Source: an uncultured Clostridia bacterium (GTDB lineage Bacteria > Bacillota > Clostridia > Christensenellales > Aristaeellaceae). From it: a stretch of DNA of 64,000 nucleotides. The DNA is taken from the NCBI GenBank assembly GCA_934636105.1, contig CAKTZR010000008.1, positions 47,606 to 111,605 on the forward strand. The letters run 5' to 3'. The translations under genes and the position numbers were made by a program. Within the stretch, counting starts at the first letter, position 1, and each line of letters opens with the position of its first letter. Shown here piece by piece: positions 57,604-64,000 of this stretch. The notes below the pieces were generated by a model that saw only the letters and a list, made by a program, of their open reading frames with translations, searched no databases and had not been told where the DNA came from.

Positions 57604-58902
57604 TTAAACCGCGCTTGCGCCGGTCAGCCAGATCAGGCCCATCGAAATCGGTTCGACGTAGGTGATCAGCAGCAGCGCAATCATCAGCACGATGATATAC
57701 GGGACACACGCCTTGGAAATCTGCTCGAAGCTGAGCCGCTTGCTCATGCCGCAGGCGACATACAGGCAGTTGCCGACAGGTGGCGTAATCATGCCGATGC
57801 CGAGGTTCACGATCATGACGATGCCCATCAGGTACGGGTTGACGCCGACGCTGGTCATAATCGGCAGCAGAATCGGGGTGAACAGCGCGATGGCGGAAAC
57901 CGCGTTGAGGAACATGCCCGCAATCAGCAGCAGGATGTTGAACATCAGCAGCAGGATGTACTTGTTGGTGGTCACGCTCAGCAGCGCTTCGGAGAGAATC
58001 TGCGGGATGTGGCCGCGGGTCAGCACGACGCTGAACGTCTGCACGCTGCCCAGAATGAGCATGATGGTACCCGCGCCGACGGCGGTGTTGACCAAAATCT
58101 TCGGCAGATCCTTCCACTTGAGGGTCTTATAGATATAGCGGCCGCAGATCAGGCCGTACACGGACGCAATCGCGCCGCTCTCGGTCGGGGTGAAAACGCC
58201 GCTGTAAATGCCGCCCAGGATGATGACCGGCATGACCAGAGCCCAGATGCTCTGGAAGAACACGGTCGCGGCTTCCTTCGCGGTCACCTTCTGGCCGTTC
58301 GTCTTGATGTTGGGGTTCTTCTTGACGTAGATGTGGGCGTAGATGAGCATGAAGACAGCCATCAGGATGCCCGGGCCGAAGCCGGTCAGGAACAGCGTGC
58401 CGACGGAAACCTCCGCCAGAACGGCGTAAGAAACCATGCCGACGCTCGGCGGAATGATCTGGCCCAGCGTGCCGGCCGCAGCGGCGGTGGCAAGGCTGAA
58501 ATCCTCGTCATAGCCGTTCTTCTGCATCTCCGGCGCCATGATGCCGCCGATGGCGGCGGTCGTCGCCGGGGAAGAACCGGAAATCGCCGCGAAGAACGCG
58601 CTGGCGAGAATCGTCACATAGGAAAGCGCGCCCTTGGATTTGCGGCAGAACAGGTTGATAAAATCGACGAGCTTCTTGCTCAGACCGCCGTCGCACATCA
58701 GGTTGCCGCAGAGGATGAACAGCGGAATGGCCATCAGCTGATAAGAGGTCATGCCGGCGAACATCGTCTGGCCGACAACGACCATGTTGACGCGCATACC
58801 GCTCATCACGATGGTGATAACGGCCGCAAGACCGAGGCTGGCCGCGATCGGCGCACCGATCAGCAGCAGCACAACAAAGGAACCAAACAACCAACCGACC
58901 AT
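57604..58902 (-). CDS. dctM: TRAP transporter large permease (DctM)
   Basis: 432 residues, about twelve membrane segments. Signatures of the family: IPLFILCGNLMCDGGLSKKL, SAFFAAISGSSPATTAAIGG, IIPPSVGMVSYAVLAEVSVG and late TPPVGNCLYVACGMS. It is the sodium- or proton-coupled subunit that moves an organic acid delivered by the binding protein. The start codon directly follows the dctQ stop. Confidence 0.95.
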   Translation of the reverse strand: MVGWLFGSFVVLLLIGAPIAASLGLAAVITIVMSGMRVNMVVVGQTMFAGMTSYQLMAIPLFILCGNLMCDGGLSKKLVDFINLFCRKSKGALSYVTILASAFFAAISGSSPATTAAIGGIMAPEMQKNGYDEDFSLATAAAAGTLGQIIPPSVGMVSYAVLAEVSVGTLFLTGFGPGILMAVFMLIYAHIYVKKNPNIKTNGQKVTAKEAATVFFQSIWALVMPVIILGGIYSGVFTPTESGAIASVYGLICGRYIYKTLKWKDLPKILVNTAVGAGTIMLILGSVQTFSVVLTRGHIPQILSEALLSVTTNKYILLLMFNILLLIAGMFLNAVSAIALFTPILLPIMTSVGVNPYLMGIVMIVNLGIGMITPPVGNCLYVACGMSKRLSFEQISKACVPYIIVLMIALLLITYVEPISMGLIWLTGASAV

Positions 58903-59436
58903 TTATTCCACCTCCTCGGCGATCTGCTCCGCCGTCTTGGCCGCTTTGGGCTTTTCATCCTTGCCAAACAGGCTGATGATTGCCAGATAGATGAAGTAGA
59001 TGCTCAACAGGCCCAGACCGACCATCATGATGATGTAAATCATGCCCATCGACCACTTGAGCACCGGGGTCGTCTGCGGCATCAGCTTGGGCAGCTGGAG
59101 CGCGCAGTAGTAATCGACGAGGATGTAGAACACGGCGCCCGCGCCCCAGCCGATGAACTTCAGCACGCGCTGAACCGGCGTGGGGAACATTTTGCGGACG
59201 AGTTCAACACCCAGCAGCTTGCCGCGGCGCGCGGCGATATAGCTGGCGAACGTCGTGGACCAGAGGAAGAAATACTGGCTCATCTCGGTCGTCCAGTTGA
59301 TGGAGAACTGGAAGATTCTGGCGACGACCTGCAAAAAGACGCAGACCAGCATACCGCCTACGCAGATGGCTGCCAGCGCGTAGGTGATCTTGTCCAGAAC
59401 CTTGAAGAATTTTTCCGCAGCTTTCATGGCTTTCAT
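58903..59436 (-). CDS. dctQ: TRAP transporter small permease (DctQ)
   Basis: 177 residues from ATG 59436; ATG 59427 is an alternative, since AGAGGTG sits close to the first and 12 bases from the second. Four membrane segments with the family's central IFQFSINWTTEMSQYFFLWSTTFASYIAARRGK. It forms a complex with DctM. The C-terminal tail is charged (GKDEKPKAAKTAEQIAEEVE). Confidence 0.92.
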   Translation of the reverse strand: MKAMKAAEKFFKVLDKITYALAAICVGGMLVCVFLQVVARIFQFSINWTTEMSQYFFLWSTTFASYIAARRGKLLGVELVRKMFPTPVQRVLKFIGWGAGAVFYILVDYYCALQLPKLMPQTTPVLKWSMGMIYIIMMVGLGLLSIYFIYLAIISLFGKDEKPKAAKTAEQIAEEVE

Positions 59437-59454
59437 GCACCTCTTGCTTTCATT

Positions 59455-59488
59455 TGAAAAAGAGCCGAGGCCCGTGCCCCGGCTCATA
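59455..59488 (-). terminator. Attenuating stem-loop between dctP and dctQ
   Basis: GAGCCG and CGGCTC arms (with an inner GGC/GCC) followed by TTTTT on the minus strand; probably sets a higher dctP level than dctQM. Confidence 0.75.
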
Positions 59489-59497
59489 AAAGTTCAT

Positions 59498-60493
59498 TTA
59501 CTCGCCAACTTCGGCCTTCGCGGTTTCAAGCGCGTCAATGAACGGCTTCAAGTCGGTTGCCTTATACTTGTCGTACACGCCGGCAACAGCATCCTTGAAC
59601 GGCTGGAGGTCGTCGATGTAGGTCACAACGATGTCCGCGCCCTCGTCAAGCACCTGCTTAAGCTGGTTCTCCTCGGTCTCCTGCGCGAGCTGACGCTGAT
59701 AGACAGTCGCTTCGTCAAACGCCTTCATCAGGGTCGCCTGCTCGTCTTCGGTGAGCATGTTCCACAGATCCAGATTCATGCCGACCGGCTCGACGCTGAA
59801 CACATGGCGGGTCATGGAGAAATAGCGATTCACTTCGTAGTACTTGTTGTTGATGTAGTTGTTCTGCGGGTTCTCCTGGCCGTCAACCGTGCCCATCTGG
59901 AGCGCGGTGAAGATTTCGGAGTTGGCCAGCGGAACCGGCTGCATGCCCAGCGCTTCCATCATATCGGCGAAAACCTGGCTCTCGGCGATACGGATGGTCA
60001 GGCCCTTGAGGTCTTCAACCTTCTCGATCGGGCGCTTGCTGTTGGAAACGTTGCGCCAACCGTTGTACCAGTAGCCCAGCAGCTTGATGCCGTTTTTCTC
60101 GCAGTCCTCGGCGAACACCTTGCAGGCGTCGGTATCCATCACCGCGAAAGCCTGCTCGGCGGAGTCGAACAGATACGGCATGTTCAACGCTTCAAAGCTC
60201 GGCACGACGTTGCACACGCTCATCGGATTTTCAATGAAGATATCGATGGTGCCCAGCGCGGTGCCCTCGACGGCCTTGGAGCCGGCGGCCAGCTGGTTGG
60301 CCGGGTAGATATCCAGATTCATGGTGCCGTTCGAGTACTCGGTCAGCTTCTCGTTGAAGTACTCCGAACCCTTCTGATAGGGATGGCTCGCGGAGCCGCT
60401 GTGGTGAACGGTGAAGGTGTAGTCAGCCAGCGCGGACGTGCCGACCATCGCCAGCGCGGCGCTCATCGCAAGCGCCAGGATTCCCTTTTTCAT
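59498..60493 (-). CDS. dctP: TRAP transporter substrate-binding protein (DctP)
   Basis: 331 residues from ATG 60493 (GGAGG ribosome site). Signal peptide MKKGILALAMSAALAMVGTSA cut at ALAD. DctP features: HPYQKGSEYFNEKLTEYSNG, IDIFIENPMSVCNVVPSFEALNMPYLF in pieces, LKGLTIRIAESQVFADMMEALGMQPVPL and the substrate-site arginine region in RIAES. The ligand is probably an organic acid such as a uronate or dicarboxylate. First gene of the TRAP operon, downstream of the AraC-type regulator. Confidence 0.94.
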   Translation of the reverse strand: MKKGILALAMSAALAMVGTSALADYTFTVHHSGSASHPYQKGSEYFNEKLTEYSNGTMNLDIYPANQLAAGSKAVEGTALGTIDIFIENPMSVCNVVPSFEALNMPYLFDSAEQAFAVMDTDACKVFAEDCEKNGIKLLGYWYNGWRNVSNSKRPIEKVEDLKGLTIRIAESQVFADMMEALGMQPVPLANSEIFTALQMGTVDGQENPQNNYINNKYYEVNRYFSMTRHVFSVEPVGMNLDLWNMLTEDEQATLMKAFDEATVYQRQLAQETEENQLKQVLDEGADIVVTYIDDLQPFKDAVAGVYDKYKATDLKPFIDALETAKAEVGE

Positions 60494-60560
60494 GGTGTGT
60501 ATCCTCCATTCTTTTTCCTCAGGCAGTTTGCTTTCGTTCCTGCCGTCGGAGTATGGCTGC

Positions 60561-60596
60561 ATTATAGCTTTACATGTTCTTAACGTCAAGAACATG
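60561..60596 (-). promoter_or_regulatory. Promoter and inverted-repeat operator of dctPQM
   Basis: TTGACG (complement of 60584-60589), 17-base spacer, TATAAT (complement of 60561-60566). A perfect 9-base inverted repeat, CATGTTCTT and AAGAACATG around 6 bases (60573-60596), covers the -35 region and looks like a regulator site. Confidence 0.75.
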
Positions 60597-60715
60597 AAGG
60601 ACAACAGTTTTTTCTGTTCAAATTGTCCGGCTATTCTTTATTTTTTCACCTTGTGCTTCAATTTTTTCACCGGGTCAATCGCATGAAAACGCCTAAGCTG
60701 CTTCTTTTCCTCTGC

Positions 60716-60752
60716 GCAGAAAAAAACGACGGAAGCAGCGTTCCATCGTTTT
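60716..60752 (-). terminator. Terminator after the AraC-type regulator
   Basis: ACGATGGAA pairs with TTCCGTCGT around 6 bases, then TTTTTT on the minus strand; this makes the regulator a separate unit from dctPQM. Confidence 0.75.
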
Positions 60753-60771
60753 TTCATGATGCGGTTTCGGT

Positions 60772-63099
60772 TTACGTTTCCGTCTCGCCGCTTTTGCGGA
60801 ACGAGCCGGGCGTCTGGCCGTAGTATTTTTTGAAGGCGCGTGTCATGGTCAGCGCGCTGGTGTAGCCGACAGCCTCGGCGATCTGATTGAGCGAAAGCTC
60901 GGTGTTTTCGATTTCATACCGCGCCTCCTCGATGCGCATCTGGTGCAGCGTTTCAAGAAAGCCCTTGCTGAGGTTCTTCTGGAACTCGCGGGAAAGCGTG
61001 GGCACGCTCATCCCGAATTGAGCGGCCAGCATGGAGAGCGACAGCTCCGGGTCGCGGAAATGCGTCAGCATGTATTGATAGACCGCCGCGAACTGCTCGG
61101 TATACTGGCTGATCTTCTTCTGTCCCTTGCCCGCTTCAAGCTGGCGGTAGATGGCCTCCCAGCCGGAAAGGATGGTCTCCTCGTCGGAGGACTGCATCAG
61201 CGCGTCGATATCGGCCTGCTCCAGCAGACGCGCGTTCATTTCGCTGGTTTCGTTGAGCATACAGACCATCAGCGTTTGAAAGCTCTGGAGCTGCTGGGCG
61301 CGCAGGCCGCTGCTCGGCTGGCGGAAAATTTCGCGGATGATCTCCCTGAAATTCTCGAACGCGCCGCTGTAATGCTCGATGTAAATCAAATCGGCGATGC
61401 GCATGTTCTTTTTGAGCAGCTCGCTGAAATTGACTTCGCCGCTCGGCTGGCTTTCGTCGGCCTCCGCAAGCGTCACCTTGTTGAGCGCCTCACGATATGC
61501 GCGGCTGAACGAGGAGCGGCCGCTGTAAACCCGGCTGAAACCGACCTGAAGCCGCATGTTCAGATTTGCGCCGATGTTTTGCGCGCTGGCGACCGCCTTA
61601 TCGCGCAGCCGCTGCTCGTCCATGCTTTCATCGACGGGCACGACGATCAACAGGCGCATGTGGCAGGTCAGGTATTCCGCGCCGAGGAGCAGCATGTTGC
61701 TGCGCATGGCTTCCTGAACGGAGAGCATAATGATGTGGCGCTGATACGCCAGTTCCTGTTCGCTGCCCTCTGCGGTGTGCACCCATCGACCGTTATCGGG
61801 ATAAAGGACGATCAGCAGGTACCGCGCCAAGAGCTGCGGAATGCGCAGGGTTTCAAGCTGCTGATCGGAGAGATAGGTGTTTTGATCTAGCGCAAGCTTG
61901 CCCAGATAGATGCGCTTGAGCTGGCTGCGCTGTTCCTCCACGTCCTCCTGTCCCGCTTTGATATCCTGATTGTATTTGTGGATGGCGGTTTCGATCATGG
62001 CCAGCTGCTCGACCTCGGAAAGATTTTCGCCGCCGCCCTGCGACGCGCCGATCTCGTGCAGAATCTCCTCGATCGGGCGGTTGAAATGCGTCAGCACATA
62101 GACGCAGATGAAGGAGACGAGCAGCAGCCACAGCACGTTGATGATGACGAACGGTATAAACAGCGTCGCGCTGACGACGCTGCCCGTTCCCGTCGGGCTC
62201 AGAACCGCGACAAGTGTATACGCCGGGGATGCGGAATGATACCGCATCATCACATAGGTGTTGCTTTCAAAAACGTCGTTCCGATTGGTCAGCACATCCC
62301 ATGTGCGGCCGACAAACGTCACTTTTTTCTGCTCATCCCGATAGCCGAGGCCGCCGTTGGGCAGATGCACGACCATTTGTTCCAATTTATAGGAGCGGTG
62401 GGAACGATCTGCAAACAGCGTTTCCATCAGCGATTTGTCGGATATGCCGATCAGGAGCGTAATGCCATTATCCAGATGCTCGACAACGTAGAGCATTTCG
62501 CGATCTTCCTCCGTCGCGCCGGGAATAAAGACAAGGCTGCCGTTCTGCGCGGTCTGCCAGCGCACATCCGTATTGAAAACGCGCTTCAATTCTTTTTCAC
62601 TTCGCGCCAGAAAAAAGTGGTCGCCATCGTTGGTTGTGCCGTAGGCAAAGCCGGAATGGGGCGCGTAAACGATGAGCTTGTCAAAATCCACCGAGCTGGA
62701 CAGCACAACGCAGATGCGGTTGTAAAACTCGCGGCCGATGGTGGAGCCGATGCTTTTCACATCGCGAATCCACTGAATGCCCGCGTCTGCGATGTAAGCC
62801 GGGAAGCACACGTCGATTTCCTCCGGCGAAGCGGACGCAAACCAGTCAAGGCTGTCCAGCGAAGCCGTCAGATTGCGGACAAATCCCTCCGTCCGTCCAA
62901 AAAGCTTATTGAAATCCTCGGTATTCTGCTCCAACAGCTCATAACTTTCGGATTGGTAGCGCTGCTCGTCCTTCTGCCCGCCCAGATAGAGCATCAACAT
63001 GCCGGCGGACATGATGACGCTGACGCATAGAATTGCAATTGTCAGATAGCGGTATTTTTTCCCGCTGAATAAGCGTCGAACCTTTTTCGTTGACGTCAT
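60772..63099 (-). CDS. Membrane-spanning AraC-family regulator under a cobalamin riboswitch
   Basis: 775 residues. Membrane segment 1 at about 17-40, an extracytoplasmic sensor domain of about 265 residues (41-308), membrane segment 2 at about 309-336, then a cytoplasmic part with HAMP-like and coiled regions and a C-terminal AraC helix-turn-helix pair (about 670-770: LSLSMLAAQFGMSVPTLSREFQKNLSKG; LSLNQIAEAVGYTSALTMTRAFKKYYGQTPG). This is the one-component YesN-like type common in Clostridia beside transporters. It lies upstream of dctPQM and probably controls it. It is preceded by riboswitch 3, so its own synthesis should respond to B12. Confidence 0.92.
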   Translation of the reverse strand: MTSTKKVRRLFSGKKYRYLTIAILCVSVIMSAGMLMLYLGGQKDEQRYQSESYELLEQNTEDFNKLFGRTEGFVRNLTASLDSLDWFASASPEEIDVCFPAYIADAGIQWIRDVKSIGSTIGREFYNRICVVLSSSVDFDKLIVYAPHSGFAYGTTNDGDHFFLARSEKELKRVFNTDVRWQTAQNGSLVFIPGATEEDREMLYVVEHLDNGITLLIGISDKSLMETLFADRSHRSYKLEQMVVHLPNGGLGYRDEQKKVTFVGRTWDVLTNRNDVFESNTYVMMRYHSASPAYTLVAVLSPTGTGSVVSATLFIPFVIINVLWLLLVSFICVYVLTHFNRPIEEILHEIGASQGGGENLSEVEQLAMIETAIHKYNQDIKAGQEDVEEQRSQLKRIYLGKLALDQNTYLSDQQLETLRIPQLLARYLLIVLYPDNGRWVHTAEGSEQELAYQRHIIMLSVQEAMRSNMLLLGAEYLTCHMRLLIVVPVDESMDEQRLRDKAVASAQNIGANLNMRLQVGFSRVYSGRSSFSRAYREALNKVTLAEADESQPSGEVNFSELLKKNMRIADLIYIEHYSGAFENFREIIREIFRQPSSGLRAQQLQSFQTLMVCMLNETSEMNARLLEQADIDALMQSSDEETILSGWEAIYRQLEAGKGQKKISQYTEQFAAVYQYMLTHFRDPELSLSMLAAQFGMSVPTLSREFQKNLSKGFLETLHQMRIEEARYEIENTELSLNQIAEAVGYTSALTMTRAFKKYYGQTPGSFRKSGETET

Positions 63100-63127
63100 G
63101 AGTGAATACTCCTTTGTTCCCCAAAAC

Positions 63128-63152
63128 CGAAAAAAGGCAGGACATTATCCCT
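63128..63152 (-). terminator. Expression-platform terminator of riboswitch 3
   Basis: On the minus strand GCAGG and CCTGC arms around a short loop followed by TTTTTT, about 30 bases before the AraC-type start codon. Confidence 0.7.
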
Positions 63153-63227
63153 GCTGAAGATAAAGGCCCTGTTTGGACTGCCATCCCTATTTCTCAGCCG
63201 AGATTCTTCAAATGCCCAAGAATCGGT

Positions 63228-63405
63228 CTTTTCAAAAACAGGGCAGGTCTCCTGACTGATGGCTTTGCAGCACGCCGCCTTCTCGGAAAAACCAATGGCA
63301 TTTTGACATGCGGATATCCAAACACAGTAATGGCTGTTGCGTCGGATTTGAACCGACTTCCCTTTTCATCTGAGTTTCTTCAGACACCCTGTTTAGGTAC
63401 TGTTA
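63228..63405 (-). promoter_or_regulatory. Cobalamin riboswitch 3 (AraC-type regulator gene)
   Basis: On the minus strand: closing stem AAACAGGG with CCCTGTTT, core GATGAAAAGGGAAGTCGG, CAACAGCCATTACTGTGTTT, and the B12 box CAGTCAGGAGACCTGCC. Very similar to riboswitch 1 over most of its length. Confidence 0.92.
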
Positions 63406-63416
63406 AATTTGCTTCT

Positions 63417-63445
63417 ATTATACAGAATGTAAAGAGATTCGTCAA
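63417..63445 (-). promoter_or_regulatory. Promoter of riboswitch 3
   Basis: TTGACG (complement of 63440-63445), 17-base spacer, TATAAT (complement of 63417-63422). Confidence 0.85.
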
Positions 63446-63495
63446 CTTAGGGAAAAATGAGGATGTGATGGAGCCAATAAAAGGTAAAATATTCC

Positions 63496-63570
63496 TTGAC
63501 AAAAATCATGCTGGTTGTGATCGCAATCCTGAACCTGCTTATCGCAGTGTACAATATCGATCGTGAATAA
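63496..63570 (+). CDS. Possible small hydrophobic peptide
   Basis: A 24-codon frame from TTG 63496 (or 20 codons from ATG 63508) reading MLVVIAILNLLIAVYNIDRE at its end: one membrane segment and a charged tail. The ribosome site is weak (AAAGG, 11 bases before the TTG). A strong terminator follows immediately. This could be a real small membrane protein or chance; it is the only coding candidate in the 63446-63790 gap. Confidence 0.35.
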   Translation: MTKIMLVVIAILNLLIAVYNIDRE

Positions 63571-63620
63571 AGCAAACCGCCGGTCAGCTTGCACCCTGAC
63601 CGGCGGCTCTTGCTTTTAAG
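63570..63620 (+). terminator. Strong terminator after the small ORF
   Basis: CCGCCGGTCAG and CTGACCGGCGG arms flanked by AAGCAA/TTGCTT, then TTTT. Confidence 0.8.
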
Positions 63621-63683
63621 TTAGCTCTTATAAGCGGGAGGAACCGACGGAAACGGCGCCTCATCTGCTTACATTATACCTCG

Positions 63684-63718
63684 CAAGCAGCTCCACGTCA
63701 AGGCGCGGAGCTGCTTTG
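63684..63718. terminator. Hairpin between the small ORF and tuf
   Basis: GCAAGCAGCTCC and GGAGCTGCTTTGC arms around about 10 bases; direction of use uncertain. Confidence 0.4.
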
Positions 63719-63737
63719 CATTTACTTTTCGCACGCA

Positions 63738-63770
63738 AAAAGAGGGCTCCCTCTCGGAAGTCCTCTTTAT
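63738..63770 (-). terminator. Terminator of tuf
   Basis: On the minus strand AAAGAGG and CCTCTTT arms with inner pairing, then TTTTTG, about 20 bases after the tuf stop. Confidence 0.75.
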
Positions 63771-63790
63771 TCGATCTTTCAGACCGGGTA

Positions 63791-64000
63791 TCACTCAATG
63801 ATCTTGGTGACAACGCCAGAGCCGACGGTACGGCCGCCCTCGCGGATAGCGAAGCGCAGCTTCTCGTCCATGGCGATCGGGGTGATCAGCGTGCACTCCA
63901 TGTCCACGTTGTCGCCCGGCATAACCATCTCAACGCCCTCCGGCAGCTTGATGTTGCCGGTCACGTCGGTGGTGCGGAAGTAGAACTGCGGACGATAGCC
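63791..64000 (-). CDS. tuf: Elongation factor Tu, C-terminal end (cut by window edge)
   Basis: The last 69 residues are present: GYRPQFYFRTTDVTGNIKLP, then EGVEMVMPGDNV, ECTLITPIAMDEKLRFAIRE and GGRTVGSGVVTKIIE. This is domain 3 of EF-Tu, including the RFAIREGGRTVG segment. EF-Tu delivers aminoacyl-tRNA to the ribosome. The 5' part is beyond base 64000. Confidence 0.97.
   Translation of the reverse strand, partial: GYRPQFYFRTTDVTGNIKLPEGVEMVMPGDNVDMECTLITPIAMDEKLRFAIREGGRTVGSGVVTKIIE

Noticed and set aside
1..64000. CRISPR arrays, tRNA or rRNA genes
   Set aside because: No regularly spaced direct repeats and no cloverleaf or rRNA-like sequence found by reading both strands.

Overview
The window looks like chromosomal DNA of a moderately GC-rich, probably anaerobic Firmicute of the class Clostridia (perhaps near Christensenellales; this rank is a guess). 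The support is a T-box leader on proS, a whiA/HPr-like pair as in Bacillus, a YugP-type protease, pyruvate kinase with the Gram-positive C-terminal extension, an anaerobic-type (early cobalt insertion) cobalamin pathway, Tn4451-like TnpV/TnpW and large serine recombinases, and strong AGGAGG ribosome sites. No tRNA, rRNA or CRISPR array was found.

Layout. 1-11.2 kb, mostly minus strand: a partial membrane protein, proS behind a T-box, an HPr-like gene overlapping whiA, yugP, a small AT-rich island (secreted protein plus Xre regulator), pyk, and an operon of ATP-grasp, radical SAM and DUF1015 genes. 11.4-28.6 kb: a carbohydrate locus with a divergent control region. The minus-strand arm carries a sugar ABC importer (binding protein and two permeases), an enolase-superfamily dehydratase, UxuA-like mannonate dehydratase, a VOC protein, GH1 glycosidase, two Gfo/Idh/MocA dehydrogenases and a SelA-like PLP enzyme. 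The plus-strand arm carries a LacI regulator, two RidA proteins, an amidohydrolase and a GH2 beta-mannosidase. Nearly identical CG-centred operators lie at both promoters. I infer a pathway that imports a beta-linked (amino)sugar or uronate glycoside and degrades it. 28.7-32.8 kb: a secreted FAD/FMN reductase behind a MerR regulator, then a HIT protein.

32.8-39.7 kb: a decayed mobilizable element with a structured leader RNA, tnpV, a sigma factor interrupted by a stop codon, an Xre regulator, two overlapping large serine recombinases, tnpW and relaxase remnants. 39.7-51.4 kb: a cobalamin riboswitch followed by a BtuFCD-type importer and cbiET, cbiF, cbiG, cbiH, cbiD, cbiC, cbiA, cbiJ and cbiK; cbiL is absent from the window. 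51.4-57.5 kb: a second cobalamin riboswitch drives a peptide/nickel-type ABC importer (family-5 binding protein, two permeases, two ATPases) and a CGGC-domain protein. 57.6-63.4 kb: a third cobalamin riboswitch precedes a membrane-bound AraC-type regulator, which is followed by a DctP-DctQ-DctM TRAP transporter. The window ends in the 3' end of tuf.

The most interesting features are the vitamin B12 regulatory network (three riboswitches, one of them controlling a transcription factor), the carbohydrate locus that combines a SelA-like lyase with two RidA proteins, the structured leader RNA at the edge of the mobile element, and a dispersed intergenic repeat seen in four places.
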